A DNA stretch of 36,427 nt. Source: an uncultured Lachnospiraceae bacterium (GTDB lineage Bacteria > Bacillota > Clostridia > Lachnospirales > Lachnospiraceae). The position numbers and the translations under genes are program-made. The notes below the pieces were generated by a model. It was not told where the DNA came from. It worked only from the letters and a program-made list of their open reading frames with translations, and ran no database searches. This document shows, piece after piece, positions 1-7,924 of the stretch (its first letter is position 1; each line of letters starts with the position of its first letter). The stretch lies in contig CAMJGH010000021.1 of NCBI GenBank assembly GCA_946405185.1, positions 1-36,427 on the forward strand. The letters are read 5' to 3'.

Positions 1-389
1 CGCTGGAAGAGAAGGGCATCATCAAGGGCTACCAGACGGTCATCGATCCGAAAGCACTGCCGGAAGGCATCCGGTTCTTCATGGACATGGAGTGTAAACC
101 GGATATGGTTGAGGAGATGATCGAGCGGCTGGTGAACAGCGGAATGATCCGGCAGATCTACGGGATGTCAGGCGAGTGCCGCATCCATGCAGAAGGCTAT
201 ACTCCCAACGCGAGAAATCTGGATCATTTTGCGAAACAGCTGTACCGGTCGAGCCACAGCGTCCGGTCGCTGTCGACGCACCTGATCCTCTCTACGCTTT
301 ACGACGCGGATGGAGGAGTCGACTATGTACGATATCAAAAAGATGAGCATCTGGAAGGAGACACCGCAGGAGAAAAGCCGCAGGAGTGA
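1..389 (+). CDS. Lrp/AsnC-family transcriptional regulator, 3' part only
   Basis: The reading frame is open from the window edge (first full codon at base 3) to a TGA at 387-389, so the 5' half, including the DNA-binding helix-turn-helix, lies outside. The visible start, LEEKGIIKGYQTVIDP, is the classic junction between the winged helix and the effector-binding (RAM) domain of Lrp/AsnC proteins, where the wing residues GIIxGY recur. The rest fits the ligand-sensing domain, which in this family binds amino acids or related small molecules and controls oligomer state. The last 20 or so residues are polar and look like a tail. The gene overlaps the next one by 65 bases. Family assignment is fairly firm; the effector cannot be inferred. 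Confidence 0.72.
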   Translation, partial: LEEKGIIKGYQTVIDPKALPEGIRFFMDMECKPDMVEEMIERLVNSGMIRQIYGMSGECRIHAEGYTPNARNLDHFAKQLYRSSHSVRSLSTHLILSTLYDADGGVDYVRYQKDEHLEGDTAGEKPQE

Positions 390-876
390 CGGGCTATACG
401 CGGATATCGAAGTGCTGGAATTATCGCCGAGGGCTAATAACTGCCTGCACCGGGCCGGCTGCCATACGGTGGCGGATGTGCTGAAACTGATCGGTGAGGA
501 CGGCTCGGAGCTTCGCAAGATCCGAAACCTCGGTGCCAAAAGCGAGAAGGAGATCACAGAGAAACTGGCGGCCTACCGGCAGGCACCCGTAACAGAAGAT
601 ACCGGAAAAGCCGGTGCGCTGATCCGGCCGGGGAAACTCATCTGGGACCATTTGGTGGAAGAGTACCTGCCGGAGGGAGCGTCTCTTGCGGAACTTCAGG
701 CATCCGGTGTGTATCAGGTTAAAGACCTGTATCGGGAAGATCTCCCGGAAGAGCCCGGATGGTTTGCCGTAAGAGACCTGTTTGCCGGGATGCACCGGAA
801 GCATTTTAAAGACCGGTATATCGGGAATACGAGACTTTTGTTTGAAACAGGTTCCATGGAAACGGACAGGAAATGA
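325..876 (+). CDS. Small protein with RNA polymerase alpha-CTD-like helix-hairpin-helix domain
   Basis: This 183-residue protein has a segment (roughly residues 20-82) that reads like the C-terminal domain of the RNA polymerase alpha subunit: an IEVLELSPRANNCLHRAG stretch, then TVADVL, then IRNLGAKSEKEI, matching the LSVRxxNCLkraG...LrxirNlGxKSxxEI pattern. In RpoA this fold contacts UP-element DNA and activators. Here it stands alone with an unrecognised charged C-terminal half and no alpha N-terminal domain. I chose the ATG at 325 because GGAGGAG (312-318) lies six bases upstream; an in-frame ATG at 310 lacks a site. It begins inside the end of the Lrp-type gene, suggesting translational coupling. 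Similar free-standing domains occur in Clostridia; the role is unknown. Confidence 0.7.
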   Translation: MYDIKKMSIWKETPQEKSRRSDGLYADIEVLELSPRANNCLHRAGCHTVADVLKLIGEDGSELRKIRNLGAKSEKEITEKLAAYRQAPVTEDTGKAGALIRPGKLIWDHLVEEYLPEGASLAELQASGVYQVKDLYREDLPEEPGWFAVRDLFAGMHRKHFKDRYIGNTRLLFETGSMETDRK

Positions 877-891
877 GGGAGGGAATGATCG

Positions 892-3114
892 TTGAGCGAT
901 CCTTGGAACACATTTGATCTGAACGGTGATGGGAAGACTGATACGCTGGAGAGAGCGTTTGAAGCACACTTCATCAACGAAGTCATTTTGGGGGATGATG
1001 ACGATTCGGATTATGTTCCGTCCTCCGGAAGGAATCGTCACGCGGGAAATAATTACATCAGTTACAAGCAGCAATTGTTTAATATAGAGGGGAAGCGGAC
1101 GCGAGAGTTTGTCAAAAACGAACTGCCGCTGTTAAAGGAATGGCTTTCCGGGGATGACGTGAAAAAGCAGATCGAACGCCAGGAAAAGTATGGCTTTTCC
1201 TGCATCGACTATAAAGATGTCATCATCAGTGTGGCTCATGATAAGGAACTGGGAGATAACCTGGTAGGACGAACAGGATTTGGCAGCCCGGTCTTTGTGG
1301 ACTTCGAGCGTAAAAGGCTGCTCTGGGTGTGGCCAGAAACGTTGCCGGGTGATAAAAAGTATTATTGCTCCTGGTCCTGTGCGAATCTGACAGGGGGCCG
1401 CATTTCGAGTACTATTTATGACAAAGAGGATACAGGAATGCTTTACATGGGGACCCGTGACGGGGACGCGGATTTCCTGTGGAAGATGGGACGGTTTCCG
1501 ATTTTGAGGAAGGAACAGCAGTCAGGAGAACTGTTCAATAAAGAAAAGGCAGAGAGTTTTCTTGAGAAAACATATGAGAAAGAACGGAAGCTGTATGAGA
1601 TGACTTCCAGGCAGGAATATGAAGCTCTCCTGCTGGAAAGGATAAGACGTGCCCGCACGGATATCGCAAGTGGCAGACTGTACACCTGGCTGGCTAAATT
1701 TATGAAAGAAGGCTACCTGGAAGAAGACGGAAAACGCGAACTGGTCACGACGGCCTTGTCGATACCGGGCATGCCGCACATGCTTTCTCTGGACGGTCTG
1801 CAGAGGGTGATCGCGGATGTGCTTGCGTGGGTGAATGAGAAGAAGTGGCGTGCAACAGAGGAGGAAAAGAATAGCCTGGAGTGGATGGTGAAGGAGGGGT
1901 ATTATTCCGAAGAGGAAGAAGTGGCCCTCTGGAAGCAGATGCTCGCGGACCATGTGTGGAAGAGCCGTGAAGAACAGCTGCGGGAAAAGGAGATCCTGTT
2001 TAAGAAAAAGATCAAAGCCGGCTGGCAGGCTTTCTGTAAGAAACATCGCGCGCTTGTCATCGTAACGGCCGTTCTTCTCTCCCTGGCTGCCGTTACACTG
2101 ACGGGATGGCTGATCTTCAGGCATCCTATCCTGTACAGGGCTGCCGAATATTATGAAGAGAACGGGCAGTCACTGCGGGCGGCCATACTGTACGGCCGGG
2201 CAGGGGAATACGAAGACGCTGCGGAGCGCAGTTACGCCCTGTGGAGAGAACGGTATCCGGAGGTGCCGTTGGCTTATAGTTATGGTCATCTGGTGGCTTT
2301 AACACAGGAGGGGAAGGTGCTTATAACCGATACGGGAAAAGGCACCAGTATCGTCCAGTGGCCGAGTGCCATTCAGGTGTATACCACAGGCGCGACGCAA
2401 TATGCTGTCTGCGCGGACGGGACAGTCAGAACAAACGGACGCGACTTTGTATCGTCCGAACGTGCGCGCAATATCTACTATGAACGCTGGATGGACGAAA
2501 ACAACATCATCAGCCCGCACCAGGAGATAGCAGAAATGACCGGTGTTGTAGCGATCCTTGATTTCGACCTACACGGTGATATGATCGCACTGCGAAAAGA
2601 CGGCACACTTGTGATAGCCGGACTACGTGAGGGCATGTATGACTATGGGACAGGTGAAAAAACAAAGGAACGGAAATGGCTGGAGAAACAACGAGATGTA
2701 GTGGATGTTGTCAGTGCTTATGGGAATACAGCCGTTTTGTACGTGAACGGAGAAGTTACCGTATACTACGGCAAAAACCCGTCGGTTTTTAGGGCGGCAA
2801 ATGCATGGAGTCATGTGACAGAGATCGCGGCAGACATGGAAGGGTTGTACGCTCGTTTTGAAGACGGCCATGAGGAGTTTTTGCCGAATGACTATAAACC
2901 CGGCGAAAGAATAAAGAGTTTTCGATACCCTCCGGAGTTCGTATGGGAGACGGATGGAGAGGATCCTGACGTTCTGGGCCGATATGAGGATGAGGTTGAG
3001 GTTGATGTTTCCATCGTCCTGAATGCTGACGGGACACTTACGTTTTCCGGAGATCCGTTCTGGATCCCGGAGGAGGCGAAGAAATGGACAGGGATCTGGG
3101 TGCCGGAAGAGTAA
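892..3114 (+). CDS. EF-hand, single-pass membrane protein with RCC1-like C-terminal region
   Basis: A 740-residue protein starting at TTG 892, behind AGGGAGGG; the ATG at 885 is out of frame. Residues 9-20 form a textbook 12-residue EF-hand loop (D9, N11, D13, D17, E20), a calcium-binding signature. There is no signal peptide. A long charged helical region follows, then one hydrophobic segment at about residues 386-408, then a TPR-like stretch (YYEENGQSLRAAILYGRAG) and several repeats of the form HLVALTQEGKV, QYAVCADGTV, DMIALRKDGTL that resemble RCC1 beta-propeller blades. Such propellers are usually protein-interaction modules. Topology is probably N-in/C-out, with the propeller outside, but this is inference. 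It lies 15 bases after the alpha-CTD-like gene, so probably in the same transcript. No catalytic motif is seen. Confidence 0.75.
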   Translation: MSDPWNTFDLNGDGKTDTLERAFEAHFINEVILGDDDDSDYVPSSGRNRHAGNNYISYKQQLFNIEGKRTREFVKNELPLLKEWLSGDDVKKQIERQEKYGFSCIDYKDVIISVAHDKELGDNLVGRTGFGSPVFVDFERKRLLWVWPETLPGDKKYYCSWSCANLTGGRISSTIYDKEDTGMLYMGTRDGDADFLWKMGRFPILRKEQQSGELFNKEKAESFLEKTYEKERKLYEMTSRQEYEALLLERIRRARTDIASGRLYTWLAKFMKEGYLEEDGKRELVTTALSIPGMPHMLSLDGLQRVIADVLAWVNEKKWRATEEEKNSLEWMVKEGYYSEEEEVALWKQMLADHVWKSREEQLREKEILFKKKIKAGWQAFCKKHRALVIVTAVLLSLAAVTLTGWLIFRHPILYRAAEYYEENGQSLRAAILYGRAGEYEDAAERSYALWRERYPEVPLAYSYGHLVALTQEGKVLITDTGKGTSIVQWPSAIQVYTTGATQYAVCADGTVRTNGRDFVSSERARNIYYERWMDENNIISPHQEIAEMTGVVAILDFDLHGDMIALRKDGTLVIAGLREGMYDYGTGEKTKERKWLEKQRDVVDVVSAYGNTAVLYVNGEVTVYYGKNPSVFRAANAWSHVTEIAADMEGLYARFEDGHEEFLPNDYKPGERIKSFRYPPEFVWETDGEDPDVLGRYEDEVEVDVSIVLNADGTLTFSGDPFWIPEEAKKWTGIWVPEE

Positions 3115-3220
3115 TAAAAAGAGAGAGGGAATGGCCAAGACTTGGAAGAGATGAGTGGCTTGCAGAAACAGCAGACAGTTTAAAGAAAGCAGGAAAGATC
3201 CCGGAAGAAGGGTGACTGAG

Positions 3221-3733
3221 ATGAGCAAGAAAAACGACAGAAGAAAGCGAATTCTCGAGAAAGAGAAGACCACCGCCAAAGCGGCCATCATCACACTGGC
3301 CGTGGCGGTCGTGTTTCTGGTGCTGGGCATTGTCGGGTTGATCCGGAACAGCAGCCGCCTGAGGGAGTATGAGGATGCCGAAGACACCCGCCGGGTGGAA
3401 GCGACGGTCACGGATACCAAGCTCAAGAACGACCAGGCGGGAGAGCGCGAGTGGTATACCAGGGTGAAATATGAGGTGGACGGGGAGGAATACCGCGGCG
3501 CCATCACGCTGTACAAGAACTCTGTGAAGGTAGGGGACACCGTAAAGGTTGAGGTTTACCAGCGGCCGAACGGAAAGTACGTCATTCCGGAGATTACGGA
3601 TTCGGGTGAGCTGACCGGCAAGAACATAGTGAATTATATAGCCCTGGCTGCAGGCGCCGTGCTGCTGGCGGCTGCCGTGACGGTGCTGGTGTCATCGGCA
3701 AGAAAGATCAAGGAAATGCAGGCTAAAATATAA
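3221..3733 (+). CDS. DUF3592-like membrane protein
   Basis: A 170-residue protein starting at ATG 3221 (MSKKNDRRKR), with an AGAAGGG-type site about eight bases upstream; an upstream in-frame ATG at 3155 has no such site. A basic N-terminus is followed by a transmembrane segment (about residues 20-42), a soluble middle domain of about 90 residues, then a second transmembrane segment (about residues 138-160). The middle part contains VEATVTDTKLK, KYEVDGEEYRG and VKVGDTVKVEVYQRPNGKYV, the pattern of DUF3592 domains, which adopt a small beta-barrel outside the membrane. Both termini are expected inside the cell. Function of the family is unknown. It is about 106 bases downstream of the EF-hand protein, with no terminator between. 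Confidence 0.72.
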   Translation: MSKKNDRRKRILEKEKTTAKAAIITLAVAVVFLVLGIVGLIRNSSRLREYEDAEDTRRVEATVTDTKLKNDQAGEREWYTRVKYEVDGEEYRGAITLYKNSVKVGDTVKVEVYQRPNGKYVIPEITDSGELTGKNIVNYIALAAGAVLLAAAVTVLVSSARKIKEMQAKI

Positions 3734-3751
3734 TCCGCCGAAAAGGAATAA

Positions 3752-6700
3752 GTGTCTTATAAAACATTTTCCCTGCCAGAACACATGGATAGAACGTTTT
3801 TTGAGAGGAGGTTTTGCTCTGCTCCCATGGCAAAGAAGCGGGTGTTAGAGCTGATTGAATCTATGAAAAGGGATGAAAATGGAAACCTTATCGAACTTTC
3901 ATTACGCGGTTATGAATTGCTCAACGATACGTTCTATGTCAAAGAAATTATCCATTCTTGCGATGAAAATGACTGTGACTTTACTGAAACGGAAGATTCT
4001 GAGTATGATGAAGACGATGATTCTTATGTCAGAAAGAGGGATAAATACTTTGCTGATTTTAAAGAATACTATGAATTTCTCGAAGGGGATATTTATACCC
4101 AAGCGTGTTATATAGGTTGGAAGCCAGAAGACAGTCTTCTGGAAACATTTCATATTGACAAATCTCGTTTGAACAGGAAACCTCTCGTTACGAGAACGAT
4201 TGAGGACTATTCTTGGAGCTTAGCAGAAGAAATTAAAGTTATTCACTGCGAAAAAGCGGCACGCGGAAGACATTTACATGCAATGGTAAAGAGACTGTGT
4301 GGTTGCAGAGAGCCAAAGGATATCCAAAAGGCACTGAATCATTTCATGAACAAGGACTTTTACGGAAAGGATTTTCAAATCGCACTGAGCCAATATTTTG
4401 CAGAGGATGAAAATGCGGAAGCGCTGCTGCTTGAAAGTGCTAGGCAACAGTGCATCCCGGATTTATTCATAAACGTTATTATGGCCTTTTGCAAGGATCC
4501 TGTTAGGCTTGCGGACTCCTTTGAACCAACGTATGACTATTCTAATAAAACAAGGGAAAAACATAAACGAGAAGCAAGAATCGTAGCTGAAGCACTTGCT
4601 GACTATGAAGCTCATACCGTCAAGGTTAAAAAAAGCTATGATATAGCTGGCTATTTCATAAAGACGCTATATATCCAGAGATCAGATAAGCTGTATTGTT
4701 ATAAATACGAGGTATTCAAAGACTTCCAAGAGTTTGTCCAAGCAGTTGAGTATGACTTGACTGACTGTGACCTTTCGGACTGTATTTTGGAGAAGATTTT
4801 TGACCCGCGCGATTATCTGACGAATGAAAAGACAGTCCTCCCACTGACAAAAAAGACATCACTTCAATATGCTGTCATGAAGGAATATAGAGATAAAACT
4901 TTTTACATCTCTCAGGAATGGGTGGACGAGCAGGGGGGCGTTCGATTCAGAGAAAAATTCGAATTTGTTCATTTTGCCGAGTATTATTCATTTCTCTGCG
5001 GAGATCTTCATGGTTCTGATTTTAGAATGATGCCAACGGCCATCTATAGTAGGGTATTGAGTACAGGCATCGACCTGTCAGGTGTACTGCCTCCAGAACG
5101 GTTCCCGGAAATGGATGTGTCCTCGGACTTTAATATCACAACACAGAATGAGATAGAAACAAAATTTGCATTGGAATCAGTCAGACCAAAGGAGGAACTA
5201 CAGCCGTCAGATTCGTTTACAATGGCTAATATGGTATCGTACAGAAATGATGTGAGCATCTTGTATATTTCGGATATCCATCTGGATCACATCCTGTTCG
5301 ATGCCCGCTGTCAGTCAACAGGGGACGTGCATGAAGTCTTGATGCAGGTTGGAAAGAGTCTGGAAGAGTCTTATTTTAACACCCCTGGATTTAATAAGGT
5401 AGTCTTCATAGACGGTGACATCTCACATGACCCGCATGTGTTTCAGATGTTCATCAACATGGAATTCCGTTTTTTGCAGGATGCTATAATCATTCCTGGA
5501 AATCATGAGTTGTGGGCATGGTCTGGGCTAAGCGTTGAGGAGATAGTCAGAAAATACGCTGAAATGAGCTCAGCCCATGTTGTCAATAATGAAATCCTGA
5601 TGTTTAGCGATTATGATCTCCAGAATAGCAACTACCTCTGTGCATTTAGCTATGACTATCCAGTAAGAATCCCGTATGAGGAAGTAATGGAATTGTCTTC
5701 AGAAGCGTTGAGGGAGAGATTACAGTCTGCTCGGATGATTGTCCTAGCTGGGATTGGTTTTTCAGGCTGCAATCCAAAGTTTAATGCTAAGAATGGCATT
5801 TACCGTAATACGTTGACACGAAGTCAAGAAATACAGGAATCTAATAAATTTGCTGCTCTATATAAAAAGTTCCTTTCTGTGACCAAGCCTTTAGCGGATC
5901 GTATTCGGATTGTGGTGACTCATATGCCCTTAAAGGACTGGAGTAGGAAGGCTGTTTATGAGGAGGGTGTCATCTATATCAGCGGGCATGACCACCGGAA
6001 TTATTTCTTTGATGACGGGGCCACGCGTGTGTTTTCTGACAACCAGAATGGGTATCATGGACGTCATCTGGCTTTCAAGTACATTCCTGAGAAGGATGTG
6101 TACGATACGTTTGTATACTATACAGATGGGATTTATGAAATCAGCAAACCGGATTATATTGCATTTAATCGTGGGAAAAAGATGAAGATGCAGATGAACC
6201 GGGAGTTTGACGCAATCTATATGCTCAAAAAGAACGGGTATTACTGCTTTCTTGCAAAGTTGGCGTCTGGCAGACTGTCGATTCTCAACGGTGCTAGAAC
6301 AAAAGGGTTAAAAGGTACAGATGTTCACTTTTATTATGAACAGATGGACAAGGTCATAGAGAAACTTTCAAAACCGCTTGATAAATACAGTGCTATTCAA
6401 AAGAAGGTGTCCGATGCCGTGAAAGCAATTGGCGGGTCGGGACATATTCACGGCTGTATCGTCGATATAAGTTTTTATGACCACATTTATGTCAATCCGT
6501 TTGATCTGACGTTGAGGCCTTATCATGCTACAGATATGGTTTGGAAGTATGCTTATGATACTGTGCCGAGTTTGTTGGAAGAGCATTGTCCTGCTTTATA
6601 TGAAAGGTATAATGGACTGCTGAAAGATGGTGTAGAAGAATTGATGGTTCTGCCAGGGCAAAGCCAGCTAACGCCAGCAAAAGCTACGCTGTATCTCGAT

Positions 6701-7096
6701 ACGGATATATACAAGGCCTCCAGAGAAATCTCCAAAATGCAGAAATTATATAATAACGTATTGACCATTTGGGATGATGCTATTCTGGAGTTGGAGGATG
6801 GTTCAAAAGCGCTTCCTAAACCTGAGGATGAGAGGCCAGAGAGAAAAGAACAGCAAGAGCGTATGGTTAAATCTCTCGCTCAAAAAGGAACGGTGTCCGA
6901 TGTTGTTAGGAAAAAGTATATGAACATGACACGGAGGATGAACTGTGGTCTCATGGCGACAGTAATAGAGTACCATGATAACAAAAATATTACGATTCGT
7001 TTCGAGGACGGTCTGATTCGACATAAAGTGCGTGCGGATAAGTTTATGGAAGGAAAGGTCGCACATATACCAGACTCAGGAAATATCAGAGCCTAA
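3752..7096 (+). CDS. Large calcineurin-type metallophosphoesterase with novel N- and C-terminal regions
   Basis: A 1,114-residue protein starting at GTG 3752 with AAAGGA just upstream. The centre carries all motifs of a dinuclear metallophosphoesterase: D508-x-H510 with H513 (SDIHLDH), GD556xxHD, G583-NHE, T723-HMP and GHDH (745-748). This fold hydrolyses phosphomono- or diesters; the substrate is not evident. About 480 residues precede it with no family I recognise, including three related modules around residues 100-116, 320-345 and 405-425 sharing an F-x-x-F-x-E-[YF]-x-x-F-x-x-x-x-D-[LI] pattern. About 340 residues follow the core, ending with an ASCH/Tudor-like small beta stretch (ITIRFEDGLIRHKVRADKF). 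The gene is visibly AT-richer than all neighbours, suggesting recent transfer. No signal peptide, so cytoplasmic. Confidence 0.82.
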   Translation: MSYKTFSLPEHMDRTFFERRFCSAPMAKKRVLELIESMKRDENGNLIELSLRGYELLNDTFYVKEIIHSCDENDCDFTETEDSEYDEDDDSYVRKRDKYFADFKEYYEFLEGDIYTQACYIGWKPEDSLLETFHIDKSRLNRKPLVTRTIEDYSWSLAEEIKVIHCEKAARGRHLHAMVKRLCGCREPKDIQKALNHFMNKDFYGKDFQIALSQYFAEDENAEALLLESARQQCIPDLFINVIMAFCKDPVRLADSFEPTYDYSNKTREKHKREARIVAEALADYEAHTVKVKKSYDIAGYFIKTLYIQRSDKLYCYKYEVFKDFQEFVQAVEYDLTDCDLSDCILEKIFDPRDYLTNEKTVLPLTKKTSLQYAVMKEYRDKTFYISQEWVDEQGGVRFREKFEFVHFAEYYSFLCGDLHGSDFRMMPTAIYSRVLSTGIDLSGVLPPERFPEMDVSSDFNITTQNEIETKFALESVRPKEELQPSDSFTMANMVSYRNDVSILYISDIHLDHILFDARCQSTGDVHEVLMQVGKSLEESYFNTPGFNKVVFIDGDISHDPHVFQMFINMEFRFLQDAIIIPGNHELWAWSGLSVEEIVRKYAEMSSAHVVNNEILMFSDYDLQNSNYLCAFSYDYPVRIPYEEVMELSSEALRERLQSARMIVLAGIGFSGCNPKFNAKNGIYRNTLTRSQEIQESNKFAALYKKFLSVTKPLADRIRIVVTHMPLKDWSRKAVYEEGVIYISGHDHRNYFFDDGATRVFSDNQNGYHGRHLAFKYIPEKDVYDTFVYYTDGIYEISKPDYIAFNRGKKMKMQMNREFDAIYMLKKNGYYCFLAKLASGRLSILNGARTKGLKGTDVHFYYEQMDKVIEKLSKPLDKYSAIQKKVSDAVKAIGGSGHIHGCIVDISFYDHIYVNPFDLTLRPYHATDMVWKYAYDTVPSLLEEHCPALYERYNGLLKDGVEELMVLPGQSQLTPAKATLYLDTDIYKASREISKMQKLYNNVLTIWDDAILELEDGSKALPKPEDERPERKEQQERMVKSLAQKGTVSDVVRKKYMNMTRRMNCGLMATVIEYHDNKNITIRFEDGLIRHKVRADKFMEGKVAHIPDSGNIRA

Positions 7097-7167
7097 TTGG
7101 TATTAAACGGTCTGTTATATATTCTCTCGGTCACTATAATGGAATCGGAAGGAGGGCATCATTCATG
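7080..7167 (+). repeat. Direct repeat copy 1: promoter/leader unit
   Basis: This 88-base stretch matches 7837-7924 without gaps, with nine mismatches by eye. It covers the last 17 bases of the phosphoesterase gene, a promoter-like pair, the ribosome site and the ATG of the first 78-residue protein. Confidence 0.9.
7097..7140 (+). promoter_or_regulatory. Putative promoter of the first 78-residue protein gene
   Basis: TTGGTA (7097-7102) and TATTCT (7120-7125) are separated by 17 bases; a perfect TATAAT also sits at 7135-7140. Both arrangements are conserved in the second repeat copy, which supports a regulatory role, although which -10 element is used is not decidable from sequence. Confidence 0.55.
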
Positions 7168-7401
7168 GGAACATTGCTTATATTCGTGCCTATCGTTGGG
7201 CTCTTTATATACTTTGGCTTGAAGTCTTTTGCCACTCCGGAGGACATGGAAGATTTCATGCAGGACGTGAAAGTGCAGAATATGCAGCGGAAGATCCGTA
7301 AGCAGGAGAAGAAGCGCCGGAAGCGGCAGGACTGGGACGAGATCAATATGCTGTGGATGATGAGCGACTGGCTGTGGGACTCAGACAAGAAGGATAAGTG
7401 A
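7165..7401 (+). CDS. Small membrane-anchored, highly charged protein (paralogue A)
   Basis: A 78-residue protein preceded by GGAAGGAGGG eight bases before ATG 7165. The first 20 residues are hydrophobic (LLIFVPIVGLFIYFGL) and probably form a membrane anchor; the rest is rich in Lys, Arg, Glu and Asp with a predicted helical run (KIRKQEKKRRKRQ), ending in an aromatic patch MMSDWLWDS. It is a full-length paralogue of the protein at 7922-8158: same length, same anchor-charge-aromatic layout, matching FMQDVKVQN/IMQDARENA and MMSDWLWDS/MLSDIWWNS. No family recognised. It is followed by a hairpin terminator, so it is likely a monocistronic unit. Possible roles are membrane-bound regulator or toxin-like peptide, both guesses. 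Confidence 0.75.
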   Translation: MGTLLIFVPIVGLFIYFGLKSFATPEDMEDFMQDVKVQNMQRKIRKQEKKRRKRQDWDEINMLWMMSDWLWDSDKKDK

Positions 7402-7427
7402 GTCTCGCATCAGAGAACTGACTATTG

Positions 7428-7453
7428 AGAGCGGTCTGCGGGCTGCTCTTTTT
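7428..7453 (+). terminator. Rho-independent terminator after paralogue A
   Basis: AGAGCGG (7428-7434) pairs with CTGCTCT (7443-7449), with one G-U pair, followed by a T run. A near-identical stem (AGAGCAG/CTGCTCT) ends the fucosidase gene. Confidence 0.75.
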
Positions 7454-7558
7454 GTTTGAGTGGGTGATGCAGAACAAAAGCTATCATGGTTGGTTTAACA
7501 TAGTTCCGCGCAAAATCGGTGTTCGTTTTCTTGCGGAACTCTGCATCCGGGGCAGGGA

Positions 7559-7640
7559 TTGACAGGAGATTTGCACTGACGCACAATTGCGTTATTCATA
7601 TGAAAAACAGCCATAAACGGCCAATATTCATATGAATATT
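7559..7640 (+). promoter_or_regulatory. Promoter and paired palindromic operator-like boxes upstream of the truncated ATPase
   Basis: TTGACA (7559-7564) lies 17 bases before CACAAT (7582-7587). Just downstream the box TATTCATATGAA occurs twice, at 7593-7604 and 7625-7636, exactly 32 bases apart (about three helical turns). The second sits in a perfect 18-base palindrome, AATATTCATATGAATATT (7623-7640). This looks like an operator pair covering the promoter. Upstream, 7502-7509 and 7533-7540 are an 8-base inverted repeat of unclear meaning. The rest of 7454-7666 shows no gene. Confidence 0.45.
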
Positions 7641-7666
7641 CTCCACCAGTGGCTTTTGGAGGCAAT

Positions 7667-7819
7667 ATGGAACGTTTGGCTATGTCAGCGCTGTTAAAGT
7701 GGAAGGAAAAAGAACACCGTAAACCCATGCTTATTACCGGCTGCAGGCAGTGCGGAAAAACATGGCTGATGGAGGAGTTTGGAAGAAGATACTTTGAAAA
7801 GACGCTTAAAGCGGATTAA
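7667..7819 (+). pseudogene. Truncated AAA ATPase (DUF4143/AAA_14-type) N-terminal remnant
   Basis: A 50-codon frame with a good ribosome site (GGAGG, 7657-7661) starts at ATG 7667. Its sequence, MERLAMSALLKWKEKEHRKP then MLITGCRQCGKTWLMEEFG, is the very N-terminus of the roughly 400-residue AAA_14/DUF4143 ATPases: a short helix then a Walker A motif (GCRQCGKT). The frame stops at 7817-7819, just where the family normally continues with the second strand, and the duplicated leader unit begins 17 bases later. I read it as a gene cut off by the duplication or by a deletion. It could still be translated as a short peptide. Its promoter and operator-like boxes appear intact. Confidence 0.65.
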
Positions 7820-7836
7820 CAGTCTGTGAATCCGAA

Positions 7837-7924
7837 GAAATATCAGAGCCTAATTGGCATAAAACGGTCTGTTTTTTATTCTCTCTGTCGCTATAATGGA
7901 ATCAGAAGGAGGGCTTCATCCATG
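7837..7924 (+). repeat. Direct repeat copy 2: promoter/leader unit
   Basis: Second copy of the 88-base unit at 7080-7167, ending on the ATG of paralogue B. It keeps TTGGCA (7854-7859), a 17-base spacer, TATTCT (7877-7882), TATAAT (7892-7897) and AGAAGGAGGG. Confidence 0.9.
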
